This document shows positions 46,444 through 56,700 of a stretch of DNA of 64,000 bases, piece by piece. Origin of the DNA: an uncultured Bacteroides sp. (GTDB lineage: Bacteria; Bacteroidota; Bacteroidia; Bacteroidales; Bacteroidaceae); NCBI GenBank assembly GCA_945607605.1, contig CALYZE010000001.1:62001-126000 (forward strand). The letters run 5' to 3'. Each line of letters starts with the position of its first letter. Position 1 is the stretch's first letter. A program made the position numbers and the translations under genes. The notes beneath the pieces are model-generated. The model was not told where the DNA came from, did not search any database, and was given only the letters and a program-made list of their open reading frames with translations.

Positions 46444-47925
46444 ATGAATTATACAGAAAAAGGAAGCAAAATTTACCTTTTCTCCATTGTGCTCGTAGCT
46501 GTAATCGGAGGTCTGCTTTTCGGTTACGATACAGCAGTAATTTCCGGTGCGGAAAAGGGACTTCAAGCATTTTTCATGGGTGCTTCTGATTTTGCTTACA
46601 CAGACACTATTCACGGAATAACTTCTTCCAGTGCGCTGATTGGATGCATTATAGGTAGTGCTATTTCGGGATTCTTTGCTTCCTCTTTGGGGCGCAAAAA
46701 GTCACTTTTCATTGCCGGTATCTTGTTCTTTCTCTCCGCATTGGGTTCCTATAATCCAGAATTCTTATTCTTTGATTATGGCAGTCCTTCTTATTCACTA
46801 CTGATTGCATTCAATTTTTATCGAGTATTAGGTGGCATCGGTGTAGGTTTAGCATCAGCTATCTGTCCGATGTATATTGCTGAGATAGCACCCAGTAATA
46901 TTCGTGGTACATTGGTGTCATGGAACCAGTTTGCCATTATCTTTGGTCAGTTAGTTGTTTATTTTGTAAACTTCCTGATTCTGGGTGAACATGCCAATCC
47001 TATTATCAAAGCTGTTGAAGGCGTAAACCAAGTCTTGAATCCGGAAGTGGCAACTTGGACTATTGACACGGGCTGGCGTCTGATGTTTGCCAGTGAAGCT
47101 ATTCCTGCCGGCATGTTTGCTTTACTCGTATTGTTTGTACCTGAAACACCGCGTTATCTCGCCATGAGTGGTAGGGATGAAAAAGCACTCTACGTACTGA
47201 GTCGGATTAATGGTTTGACACAAGCAAAAGTAATTTTGTCGCAAATCAAAGCTTCAGCACATGAGAAGACAGAAAGACTCTTCACTTATGGTTGGATGGT
47301 TATCTTCATCGGTATCATGTTGAGTGTCTTCCAACAAGCAGTAGGAATTAATGCCGTACTCTATTTTGCACCTCGTATATTCGAAACAATGGGTATGGGC
47401 AATCCGATGATTCAGACTGTGATTATGGGTGTCATTAATATCTTGTTTACCTTATTGGCTGTCTTTACAGTTGAAAAATGGGGACGTAAACCATTGTTGA
47501 TTTCCGGCTCTATGGGTATGGCGATAGGTGCTTTCGGAGTAGCACTTTGCAACATAGTAACCGGACTTCCACCAATCATATCTGTGATTTGCATTATGGT
47601 TTACAGTGCTTCCTTCATGTTCAGTTGGGGACCGATATGCTGGGTGTTGATTGCTGAAATCTTCCCGAATACAATTCGTGGTACAGCCGTTGCTCTTGCC
47701 GTTGCTTTCCAATGGATTTTCAACTTCATCGTATCTTCTACTTTTGTACCGATGTACAACATGACTTTGGGAGATATGGGCGATAAATTCGGCCACATGT
47801 TTGCTTATGGTTTATATGGCATCATCTGTGTGATAGCTGCTGTATTCGTATGGAAACTTGTTCCGGAAACCAAAGGTAAGACCTTGGAAGACATGAGCAA
47901 TCTTTGGAAAAACAGAAACAAATAA
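46444..47925 (+). CDS. xylE: Xylose-proton symporter of the sugar porter MFS family
   Basis: 493 aa with 12 predicted membrane helices. Family motifs seen: GGLLFGYDTAVISG in helix 1, GRKKS after helix 2, RVLGGIGVGLASA, VPETPRYL before the central loop, QQAVGINAVLYFAP in helix 7 and the terminal VPETKGKTLE. It is the last gene of the operon and is followed by an intrinsic terminator. Xylose specificity follows from context and its likeness to E. coli XylE. Confidence 0.95.
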   Translation: MNYTEKGSKIYLFSIVLVAVIGGLLFGYDTAVISGAEKGLQAFFMGASDFAYTDTIHGITSSSALIGCIIGSAISGFFASSLGRKKSLFIAGILFFLSALGSYNPEFLFFDYGSPSYSLLIAFNFYRVLGGIGVGLASAICPMYIAEIAPSNIRGTLVSWNQFAIIFGQLVVYFVNFLILGEHANPIIKAVEGVNQVLNPEVATWTIDTGWRLMFASEAIPAGMFALLVLFVPETPRYLAMSGRDEKALYVLSRINGLTQAKVILSQIKASAHEKTERLFTYGWMVIFIGIMLSVFQQAVGINAVLYFAPRIFETMGMGNPMIQTVIMGVINILFTLLAVFTVEKWGRKPLLISGSMGMAIGAFGVALCNIVTGLPPIISVICIMVYSASFMFSWGPICWVLIAEIFPNTIRGTAVALAVAFQWIFNFIVSSTFVPMYNMTLGDMGDKFGHMFAYGLYGIICVIAAVFVWKLVPETKGKTLEDMSNLWKNRNK

Positions 47926-47951
47926 AACATTTCAATTTTATACCAATAGGA

Positions 47952-47989
47952 TAAGGTGTGGTTTAAAAGATCACACCTTATTTTTTTTC
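47952..47989 (+). terminator. Terminator of the xylose operon
   Basis: TAAGGTGTG (47952-47960) pairs with CACACCTTA (47972-47980), then a run of eight T. Confidence 0.95.
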
Positions 47990-48019
47990 ATTTTTAAAGA
48001 AACATGTAACTATAAAGCG

Positions 48020-48027
48020 TACCTTTG
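48020..48027 (+). promoter_or_regulatory. -7 element for the GNAT-nitrilase gene
   Basis: TACCTTTG, exact match, 33 bp ahead of the ATG at 48061. An in-frame upstream codon at 48025 lies inside it and is rejected as a start. Confidence 0.65.
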
Positions 48028-48060
48028 CATCATTTTAAAATAAAGTATTACGAGAAAGAC

Positions 48061-49596
48061 ATGGAAACTCCGAAAATCAACAAAGTGCAAATACGTAATT
48101 TGCAGATTGAAGACTATGATCAATTGGCGCAATCATTTACACGCGTTTATTCAGACGGAAGCGATGTATTCTGGACACATAAACAAATAGGAAAGCTGAT
48201 TAAGATTTTCCCGGAAGGACAGATTGCCACAGTGGTAGATGAAAAGATAGTAGGCTGTGCATTATCTATCATTGTCAATTATGACGATGTAAAGAATGAC
48301 CATACCTATGCACAAGTTACGGGCAAGGAGACTTTCAACACTCATAACCCGAATGGTAACATTCTATATGGCATTGAGGTCTTCATTCATCCACAGTATC
48401 GCGGTTTGCGTTTGGCACGCCGTATGTATGAGTACCGCAAAGAGCTTTGTGAGACTCTGAATCTGAAAGCAATCATGTTTGGCGGTCGTATTCCCAATTA
48501 TTATAAATATGCGGAGCAGATGCGCCCTAAGGAATATCTGGACAAGGTGCGTCAAAAAGAGATTTACGACCCTGTCTTGACCTTTCAACTTTCCAATGAT
48601 TTCCATGTACGCAAGGTGATGCGCAATTACCTTCCCAATGATGAAGAATCCAAGCACTATGCCTGTCTCCTGCAATGGGATAACATTTATTATCAACCGC
48701 CCACGCAAGACTATGTAAACCCCAAGACAACGGTGCGTGTAGGATTAGTACAGTGGCAAATGCGTACCTACAAAACGTTGGATGACTTGTTTGAACAAGT
48801 AGAATTCTTTGTAGATGCAGTATCTGATTATAAGAGCGACTTCGTCCTGTTTCCAGAATATTTCAATGCTCCGCTAATGGCGAAGTTCAATAATGAAGGA
48901 GAATCTTATGCCATTCGCGGATTAGCAGCTTACACAGAAGAAATCAGAGATCGCTTTATAAAGCTCGCTATTAGTTATAACATCAACATCATTACTGGCA
49001 GCATGCCGCTCATCAAAGAAGAGGATGGCCGTTTGTATAATGTCGGTTTCCTATGTCGCCGTGACGGCACCTATGAGATGTATGAAAAGATACACGTCAC
49101 CCCAGATGAAATAAAGAGTTGGGGATTGAGTGGTGGTAAATCCCTTCAGACTTTCGATACAGATTGCGCTAAGATAGGCGTACTGATATGCTATGATGTA
49201 GAATTTCCTGAACTCAGCCGTATCATGGCTGATCAAGGTATGCAAATACTGTTTGTTCCTTTCCTTACCGATACGCAGAATGCCTATTCTCGTGTAAAGG
49301 TATGCGCTCATGCTCGTGCCATAGAGAATGAATGCTTTGTTGTAATAGCCGGTTGTGTAGGTAACCTTCCGCGTGTGCACAACATGGATATTCAGTATGC
49401 TCAATCCGGTGTGTTTACTCCTTGCGATTTTGCATTTCCCACCGATGGTAAACGTGCCGAAGCTACGCCGAATACTGAAATGATATTAGTTTCCGATGTT
49501 GATTTGAATTTATTAAACGAATTGCATACGTATGGCAGTGTCCGTAACTTGAAAGACCGTAGAAATGATTTGTATGAAGTAAGGATGAAAAAATAA
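48061..49596 (+). CDS. GNAT acetyltransferase fused to a nitrilase-family amidohydrolase
   Basis: 511 aa from the ATG at 48061. The N-terminal half (about 10-205) is GNAT-like, with acyl-CoA-site features in GIEVFIHPQYRGLRLARRMYEY. The C-terminal half (from about 224) is a carbon-nitrogen hydrolase with the full triad: Glu in FPEYFNAP (about 265), Lys in YEKIHVTP (about 342) and Cys in LICYDVEFPE (about 377). Fusions of this type are known, but the substrate is not settled. One half may acetylate an amine while the other cleaves an amide. It is a single-gene unit; no leader or membrane part. Confidence 0.92.
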   Translation: METPKINKVQIRNLQIEDYDQLAQSFTRVYSDGSDVFWTHKQIGKLIKIFPEGQIATVVDEKIVGCALSIIVNYDDVKNDHTYAQVTGKETFNTHNPNGNILYGIEVFIHPQYRGLRLARRMYEYRKELCETLNLKAIMFGGRIPNYYKYAEQMRPKEYLDKVRQKEIYDPVLTFQLSNDFHVRKVMRNYLPNDEESKHYACLLQWDNIYYQPPTQDYVNPKTTVRVGLVQWQMRTYKTLDDLFEQVEFFVDAVSDYKSDFVLFPEYFNAPLMAKFNNEGESYAIRGLAAYTEEIRDRFIKLAISYNINIITGSMPLIKEEDGRLYNVGFLCRRDGTYEMYEKIHVTPDEIKSWGLSGGKSLQTFDTDCAKIGVLICYDVEFPELSRIMADQGMQILFVPFLTDTQNAYSRVKVCAHARAIENECFVVIAGCVGNLPRVHNMDIQYAQSGVFTPCDFAFPTDGKRAEATPNTEMILVSDVDLNLLNELHTYGSVRNLKDRRNDLYEVRMKK

Positions 49597-49768
49597 TCAT
49601 TTTTTTATCTTTACTCTCATAGGTTGTATTAAATGTTTAAAAGCATAGACGCTAACTTTTTTATCAAAAGAAGCGTTTTATTAATAGAGAATGTCATCTT
49701 GTAATTAATATGACATTTTTTTAATTCAGAATTGCTTATTTTTAGACATTACTTTAAAATAATAGCCT

Positions 49769-51313
49769 ATGAAAGAACTGATCAAGAGTCTGGAAGAACG
49801 ATACCGGAACGCAGAAAAAGGGGGCGGGGATGCCCGTATTGAAAAACAACATGCAGCGGGTAAGTTAACAGCTCGCGAGCGTATTGATTTACTTCTAGAA
49901 AAGGGATCCTTTATCGAACTAGATAAATTGGTAACCCACAAATGTACCGATTTCGGTATGGATAAACAGCAGTTTGCCGGAGATGGTGTGGTAACCGGTT
50001 ACGGGATGATTGGCAAACGGCTTGTTTATGTTTTTGCACAGGACTTTACCGTATTCGGCGGAGCACTTTCTGAAACCTATGCACAAAAGATATGCAAAGT
50101 GATGGATATGGCTATGAAGATGGGAGCGCCTATCATTGGTCTGAATGATTCGGGAGGTGCCCGTATTCAGGAAGGTGTTCGCTCCTTGGCCGGATATGCC
50201 GAAATATTTCTTCGCAACTCCCTTGCATCCGGAGTGATTCCACAAATCAGTGCCATTATGGGGCCGTGTGCTGGCGGAGCAGTTTATTCACCTGCATTGA
50301 CAGACTTTATCTTGATGGTGAAAAACTCCGGTTATATGTTTATTACTGGTCCCGACGTCGTGAAGAGCGTTACCCAAGAAGAGGTCAGTAAAGATGATTT
50401 AGGTGGTGTTGGTGTTCATATGACGAAATCGGGCGTCGCCCATCTTTCCGCAGAAAATGATATTGAATGTATCAATTATATACGCGAACTGATTTCCTAT
50501 CTACCGGGAAACAATATGGAAGAACCTCCATTTGTAGCTACAAGTGATTCGCCCACTCGTCTGACACCGGAACTATCCAGTCTGATTCCTACCAATCCTA
50601 ATCAACCTTATGATATAAAGGAAATGATAGGAGCCATTGCCGACGACAACAACTTCTTTGAATTGCAGGCAGAATTTGCACCTAATATAATCACTTGCTA
50701 TATCCGGCTGAATGGGAAAACGGTAGGCGTAGTAGCCAATCAACCTTTGGTTTTGGCCGGAACTTTAGATATTAATGCGTCCATTAAAGCGGCACGCTTC
50801 GTTCGTTTCTGTGATGCATTCAATATTCCACTATTGACATTGGTCGATGTACCCGGATTTCTTCCAGGTATTGACCAGGAATATGGGGGTATCATTAGAA
50901 ATGGAGCGAAATTACTGTATGCTTACTGTGAAGCTACTGTGCCAAAGGTTACGGTCATTACTCGTAAAGCCTACGGAGGAGCCTACGACGTAATGAGCTC
51001 CAAGCATATTCGCGGAGGCATGAATCTTGCTTTCCCTACTGCAGAAATTGCCGTGATGGGACCGGACGGAGCAGTTAATATTCTCTTCCGCAAGGAAATA
51101 GATCAAGCAAAGAATCCCGAAGAGAAACGCAAGGAACTTCAGGATAATTATCGTGAGAAATTTGCTAACCCATACCGGGCAGCAGAATTAGGTTATATAG
51201 ATGAAGTGATTGATCCTGCTATTACGCGCCTGCGACTGATTCGCAGTTTCGAGATGCTTGCCAACAAACGTCAATCTAATCCACCTAAGAAACATTCAAA
51301 TATTCCACTTTAA
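49769..51313 (+). CDS. Acyl-CoA carboxylase, carboxyltransferase subunit
   Basis: 514 aa of the PccB/MmdA type. Both crotonase-like halves are present; [14 protein letters not shown] and [14 protein letters not shown] form the first oxyanion site and VDVPGFLPG and [14 protein letters not shown] the second. Biotin carboxylase (19-bp gap) and BCCP follow, so a full three-subunit soluble carboxylase is encoded. No membrane decarboxylase beta subunit is near, so a sodium-pump methylmalonyl-CoA decarboxylase is not supported by this locus. Propionyl-CoA is the likely substrate, with acetyl-CoA as the alternative. Confidence 0.93.
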   Translation: MKELIKSLEERYRNAEKGGGDARIEKQHAAGKLTARERIDLLLEKGSFIELDKLVTHKCTDFGMDKQQFAGDGVVTGYGMIGKRLVYVFAQDFTVFGGALSETYAQKICKVMDMAMKMGAPIIGLNDSGGARIQEGVRSLAGYAEIFLRNSLASGVIPQISAIMGPCAGGAVYSPALTDFILMVKNSGYMFITGPDVVKSVTQEEVSKDDLGGVGVHMTKSGVAHLSAENDIECINYIRELISYLPGNNMEEPPFVATSDSPTRLTPELSSLIPTNPNQPYDIKEMIGAIADDNNFFELQAEFAPNIITCYIRLNGKTVGVVANQPLVLAGTLDINASIKAARFVRFCDAFNIPLLTLVDVPGFLPGIDQEYGGIIRNGAKLLYAYCEATVPKVTVITRKAYGGAYDVMSSKHIRGGMNLAFPTAEIAVMGPDGAVNILFRKEIDQAKNPEEKRKELQDNYREKFANPYRAAELGYIDEVIDPAITRLRLIRSFEMLANKRQSNPPKKHSNIPL

Positions 51314-51331
51314 ACCGTAGGAGGATAAAAT

Positions 51332-52843
51332 ATGATAAAGAAAATCTTAGTTGCCAATCGCGGCGAAATTGCCATGCGTATCTTCCGTACCTGCCGAGTG
51401 ATGAATATAACAACAGTAGCTGTCTATACACATGTGGATCGTGGAGCCTTGCACGTGCGTTATGCCGAAGAGGCTTATTGTATTTCCGAATCACAAGAAG
51501 ACACTTCTTATTTGAAACCTGAACTCATACTTTCTATTGCAAAAGAGACCGGAGCTGCCATTCATCCGGGATACGGTTTTTTATCTGAGAATGCAGATTT
51601 TGCCCGTCGTTGCGAAGAAGAAGGGGTAATCTTCATCGGGCCAAGCGCCGACATTATTGCTAAAATGGGAATCAAAACAGAAGCACGTAAAATCATGCGG
51701 GAAGCAGGATTACCCATTGTACCCGGCACAGAATCACCTGTACAAGGTATTGATGAAGTCAAGAAAGTGGCAAAGAAAGTAGGGTACCCCATTATGTTGA
51801 AAGCCCTTGCCGGAGGGGGTGGAAAAGGAATGCGCCTGGTTCATACGGAGGAAGAGGTAGAAACTGCTTTACGCCTGTCTCAGTCGGAAGCCGGAACTTC
51901 CTTTGGAAACGATGCTGTTTATATTGAAAAGTATATTGAGAATCCGCATCACATTGAAGTGCAAATAATGGGAGACAAGTACGGAAACGTTGTCCACCTG
52001 TATGAACGTGAGTGTTCCATTCAGCGCCGCAACCAGAAAGTAATTGAAGAAGCTCCTTCGCCTTTCGTAAAGGAAGAAACCCGAGCAAAAATGCTGAAAG
52101 TGGCGGTGGAAGCTTGCAAACGTATTGGCTATTATAGCGCTGGTACCTTAGAGTTCATGATGGATAAAGATCAGAATTTTTATTTTCTTGAAATGAACAC
52201 ACGCCTGCAAGTAGAACATCCGGTGACGGAAGAGTGTACAGGAGTAGACTTAGTGCGCGACATGATCACAGTAGCTGCCGGTAATCCGTTGCCTTATAAA
52301 CAGAATGACATAGAATTTAGTGGGGCTGCTATTGAATGCCGAATCTATGCAGAAGACCCGGAAAATAATTTTATGCCTTCGCCCGGTGTGATAACTGTAC
52401 GTGAAGCTCCAGAAGGTCGTAATCTTCGTTTGGATAGTGCTGTTTATGCTGGATTTGAAGTTTCGTTACATTACGATCCAATGATTGCCAAAATTTGCTG
52501 TTGGGGACGTAATCGGGCTTCAGCTATTTCAAATATGGCACGTGTCTTGCGTGAATATAAGATACTGGGTATCAAGACTACCATCCCTTTCCATCAAAGA
52601 GTGTTGAAGAATGCTGCTTTCCTAGAAGGGACCTATGATACAACCTTTATCGATACTCGTTTTGACAAAGAAGACTTGAAACGTCGTCAGAACACAGACC
52701 CCACAGTCGCCGTTATCGCAGCCGCAGTAAAACATTACGAACGTGAGAAAGAGGCTGCTTCACGTGCAACGACTCTTCCCGTAGTTGGTGAGTCTTTATG
52801 GAAATATTATGGCAAGTTGCAGATGACTGCCAATAATTATTAG
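51332..52843 (+). CDS. accC: Biotin carboxylase subunit
   Basis: 503 aa. ATP-grasp biotin carboxylase with the ATP loop GGGGKGMRLV, the ERDCSIQRR-like block ECSIQRRNQK and the active-site FLEMNTRLQVEHPVTEE. It carboxylates biotin on the BCCP at the cost of ATP. About 50 residues longer than E. coli AccC (449), with a short C-terminal extension (KHYEREKEAAS...). Middle gene of the three; the name accC is by domain, the in vivo complex could be propionyl-CoA carboxylase. Confidence 0.93.
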   Translation: MIKKILVANRGEIAMRIFRTCRVMNITTVAVYTHVDRGALHVRYAEEAYCISESQEDTSYLKPELILSIAKETGAAIHPGYGFLSENADFARRCEEEGVIFIGPSADIIAKMGIKTEARKIMREAGLPIVPGTESPVQGIDEVKKVAKKVGYPIMLKALAGGGGKGMRLVHTEEEVETALRLSQSEAGTSFGNDAVYIEKYIENPHHIEVQIMGDKYGNVVHLYERECSIQRRNQKVIEEAPSPFVKEETRAKMLKVAVEACKRIGYYSAGTLEFMMDKDQNFYFLEMNTRLQVEHPVTEECTGVDLVRDMITVAAGNPLPYKQNDIEFSGAAIECRIYAEDPENNFMPSPGVITVREAPEGRNLRLDSAVYAGFEVSLHYDPMIAKICCWGRNRASAISNMARVLREYKILGIKTTIPFHQRVLKNAAFLEGTYDTTFIDTRFDKEDLKRRQNTDPTVAVIAAAVKHYEREKEAASRATTLPVVGESLWKYYGKLQMTANNY

Positions 52844-52866
52844 AAACCTCATTAAAAGATCAGATT

Positions 52867-53388
52867 ATGGCAACATTAGCGACTTATTATGCCAAACTTC
52901 AGGATATGCCGGATAGCGAATATAAAGTGGAAATCCTAGAAGACGGACCTATCAAGAAGATAGCGGTCAACGGCCAGATATACGAGGTGGACTATAATAT
53001 GGGAGGTGACTCTATCCATTCCATCATTATAGATCACCATTCTCATGGAGTGCAGATTTCTCCTTCTTCCAACAATTTATATACCATCATGAATAAGGGA
53101 GAACTTTACCAAATAGAACTAAAAGGAGAAATGGAAAAAAGGCACAATGCGCATAGCGGAAGCGATGCCGTAGGACGTCAGGTTTTACAAGCTCCGATGC
53201 CGGGAGTAATCTTAAAGATTTATGTCAAGAAAGGAGATAAAGTGAAGAAGGGAGATCCGCTTTGTGTCTTAGTAGCCATGAAGATGGAAAATGAAATCCG
53301 TTCCATGACAGACGGCGTAGTGAAAGAAGTCTTAGTAGAAAATAACATGAAAGTAGGATTGAATGATCGAATTATGGTGATCGAATAA
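52867..53388 (+). CDS. Biotin carboxyl carrier protein
   Basis: 173 aa. The biotinyl domain is at the C-terminus, with the biotin-accepting lysine in VAMKMENEI and the APMPGVILKI strand before it. The N-terminal hundred residues are a separate beta-rich domain likely to dock the partner subunits, and the usual Pro/Ala hinge is nearly absent. Last gene of the carboxylase operon; a large hairpin follows. Confidence 0.93.
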   Translation: MATLATYYAKLQDMPDSEYKVEILEDGPIKKIAVNGQIYEVDYNMGGDSIHSIIIDHHSHGVQISPSSNNLYTIMNKGELYQIELKGEMEKRHNAHSGSDAVGRQVLQAPMPGVILKIYVKKGDKVKKGDPLCVLVAMKMENEIRSMTDGVVKEVLVENNMKVGLNDRIMVIE

Positions 53389-53412
53389 GATCATTTCACT
53401 GTTATTCATTCT

Positions 53413-53470
53413 ATTGCGAAGAATCCACTTCCTTCCTTTTATCAGGACAAGGAGGTGGATTCTTCGCAAT
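53413..53470 (+). terminator. Large hairpin terminator after the carboxylase operon
   Basis: A 22-bp inverted repeat, 53413-53434 with 53449-53470, with one G-T pair (ATTGCGAAGAATCCAC in the left arm). The following T run is weak (GTATTTTAATT). Confidence 0.8.
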
Positions 53471-53633
53471 GTATTTTAATTCGACATGACGGACATAGTA
53501 AAAGATACTTTGTTATAGTTAATATAACTGCACAGATAATAAAAAAGCAGAATGCATACTCTTTATTTAGCATATTTGTAGAAGCAGAACTACGTTTTTT
53601 CTATTCAAAGGTCTCTTTTATCTAAGTTTTTTG
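53471..53633. other. Non-coding stretch upstream of ileS
   Basis: Remainder of the 341-bp gap between the BCCP gene and ileS, between the hairpin and the ileS promoter. It holds a short inverted repeat GTTATA-gttaa-TATAAC (53512-53528) and nothing else I can interpret; in particular I see no convincing T-box. Confidence 0.5.
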
Positions 53634-53641
53634 TAAATTTG
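53634..53641 (+). promoter_or_regulatory. -7 element for ileS
   Basis: TAAATTTG, exact match, giving a leader of about 85 nt before the ATG at 53730. No -33 TTTG at normal spacing. Confidence 0.55.
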
Positions 53642-53729
53642 CACCCTTAAAATAAGAAGGGTAGCTTCCAAGCATAGAAAAGCGCTCTTTTAATTGTGAA
53701 TTGTAAATAGTCAAATAGTAAATATCAAG

Positions 53730-56700
53730 ATGGGTAAGAAGTTTGCCGAATATTCAAAGTTTGACCTTTCGGAAGTAAATAAGGAAGTGTTGAAGAAATG
53801 GGACGAAAACCAGGTTTTCGCAAAGAGTATGACAGAACGTGAAGGTTGTCCTTCTTTCGTATTTTTCGAAGGACCTCCCTCGGCTAATGGTATGCCGGGC
53901 ATTCACCACGTAATGGCTCGCTCTATTAAGGATATTTTCTGCCGTTATAAGACAATGAAGGGGTTTCAGGTAAAGCGTAAGGCTGGATGGGATACTCACG
54001 GACTTCCTGTAGAACTGGGTGTAGAAAAGACACTTGGCATCACGAAAGAAGATATTGGCAAGACTATTACTGTGGCTGAATATAACGCCGCATGTCGTAA
54101 GGACGTCATGAAGTTTACCAAAGAATGGGAAGACTTGACGCATAAAATGGGTTATTGGGTGGATATGAAAGACCCGTATATCACATACGACAACCGTTAC
54201 ATCGAAACTTTATGGTGGCTACTCAAACAACTTCACAAGAAAGGACTCCTGTATAAAGGATATACCATTCAACCGTATTCTCCAGCTGCCGGTACAGGAC
54301 TCAGTTCCCATGAATTGAATCAACCCGGATGCTATCGTGACGTAAAGGATACAACTGTAGTAGGTCAGTTCAAAATGAAAAACCCGAAGTCTGAAATGGC
54401 GGAGTGGGGTACTCCTTACTTCATAGCATGGACCACTACTCCGTGGACGTTGCCTTCAAACACTGCACTTTGCGTTGGCCCGAAGATAGACTATATAGCC
54501 GTACAGACATATAACGGATATACAAGTGAGAAAATGACTGTTATATTGGCTAAAAACCTACTATATACTCACTTCAATAAAAAAGCAGAAGAGCTTGCAT
54601 TAGAGGATTATAAGCCGGGTGATAAGTTGATCCCTTTCAAAATTGTAGGCGAATATAAAGGAACCGATCTGGTAGGTATGGAGTATGAACAGCTCATACC
54701 ATGGGTGAATCCGGTGGATGTTGATAACGATGGTAACTGGAGTGTCAGCAATCAAGGTTTCCGTGTAATTCCCGGTGATTATGTAACAACTGAAGATGGT
54801 ACCGGTATCGTACATATCGCTCCTACATTTGGTGCGGACGATGCCCAAGTAGCCCGTGCTGCCGGAATTCCTGCATTGTTTATGATAAACAAGAAGGGGG
54901 AAACCCGTCCAATGGTTGATCTGACTGGTAAATTTTATCTATTGGAAGAACTGGACGAACAGTTTGTGAAGGAATGTGTCAATATAGAACTTTACAAGGA
55001 ATACGAAGGAAAGTGGGTGAAAAATGCCTACGACCCGCAGTTCACCATCGACGGGAAATATGACGAAAAGGCTGCACAAGCTGCTGAAACCTTAGATATC
55101 GAAATCTGTATGATGATGAAGGTCAGCAATCTGGCATTCAAGATAGAAAAACAAGTGCACAACTATCCGCACTGTTGGCGCACGGATAAGCCCGTACTGT
55201 ACTACCCATTAGACAGTTGGTTTATTCGCAGCACAGCTTGCAAGGAACGTATGATAGAATTAAATAAGACCATCAACTGGAAACCGGAAAGCACCGGTAC
55301 CGGACGTTTCGGCAAATGGCTTGAGAATCTGAACGACTGGAACTTGAGTCGCTCTCGTTACTGGGGTACTCCGTTGCCCATTTGGCTTACAGAAGATGGT
55401 AGTGAAGAAAAGTGTATCGAATCTGTAGAAGAACTTTATAATGAGATAGAGAGATCTGTAGCTGCCGGATTGATGAAAGCTAATCCTTATAAGGAAAATG
55501 GTTTCCAACCGAGAGTTTACTCACAAGAGAATTATGATAAAATAGATCTTCACCGTCCGTATGTGGATGATATCATCCTCGTATCTAAAGACGGGCAGCC
55601 AATGAAGCGCGAAAGCGACTTGATTGACGTATGGTTTGACTCCGGTTCTATGCCGTATGCTCAAATACACTATCCATTCGAGAATAAGGAATTACTGGAT
55701 AATCAACAAGTATATCCTGCCGATTTCATTGCAGAAGGGGTAGATCAAACACGTGGTTGGTTTTTTACGTTGCATGCTATTGCAACCATGGTATTTGACA
55801 GTGTATCTTACAAAGCTGTTATCTCCAACGGATTAGTGCTCGACAAAAATGGCAACAAGATGTCCAAACGTCTAGGTAATGCGGTTGATCCGTTCTCTAC
55901 TATTGAGAAATACGGTTCTGACCCGTTGCGCTGGTATATGATTACCAATTCTTCACCATGGGATAACCTGAAATTTGACGTGGATGGAGTGGAAGAAGTA
56001 CGCCGCAAATTCTTCGGAACTTTGTACAACACTTATTCTTTCTTTGCTCTTTATGCCAATGTGGACGGATTTGAATACAAAGAAGCTGACGTACCTATGG
56101 CGGAACGTCCGGAAATTGATTGTTGGATCATTTCTGTATTGAATACATTGGTAAAAAATGTAGATGCTTGTTACAATGAATATGAACCTACTAAAGCCGG
56201 ACGTCTTATCTCAGATTTTGTGAACGATAACCTTTCCAATTGGTATGTTCGTCTGAATCGTAAACGTTTCTGGGGTGGAGGTATGACACAAGACAAGTTG
56301 TCTGCTTTCCAGACTCTTTATACTTGTTTGGAAACGGTAGCCAAACTAATGGCTCCCATCGCTCCATTCTATGCGGATATGCTGTTCTCAGACTTGATTA
56401 CTGCAACCGAGCGTGATCAGGTTGTGTCTATTCATCTTGCCAAATTCCCCGAATACAAAGAGGAAATGATAGACAAGGAGCTGGAGGCACGAATGCAGAT
56501 GGCTCAAGATGTCACGTCTATGGTATTGGCATTGCGTCGCAAAGTAAATATTAAAGTTCGCCAACCGCTGCAATGTATTATGATACCGGTAGTGGATGAA
56601 GAACAGCGTGCACATATCGAAGCTGTAAAGGCTTTGATTATGAATGAGGTAAATATAAAAGAGATCAGATTTGTAGACGGTGCTGCAGGAGTATTGGTCA

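Noticed and set aside
53642..53729. T-box riboswitch ahead of ileS
   Set aside because: I see neither a specifier loop nor the TGGNACCGCG box, and T-boxes are not expected in this phylum.
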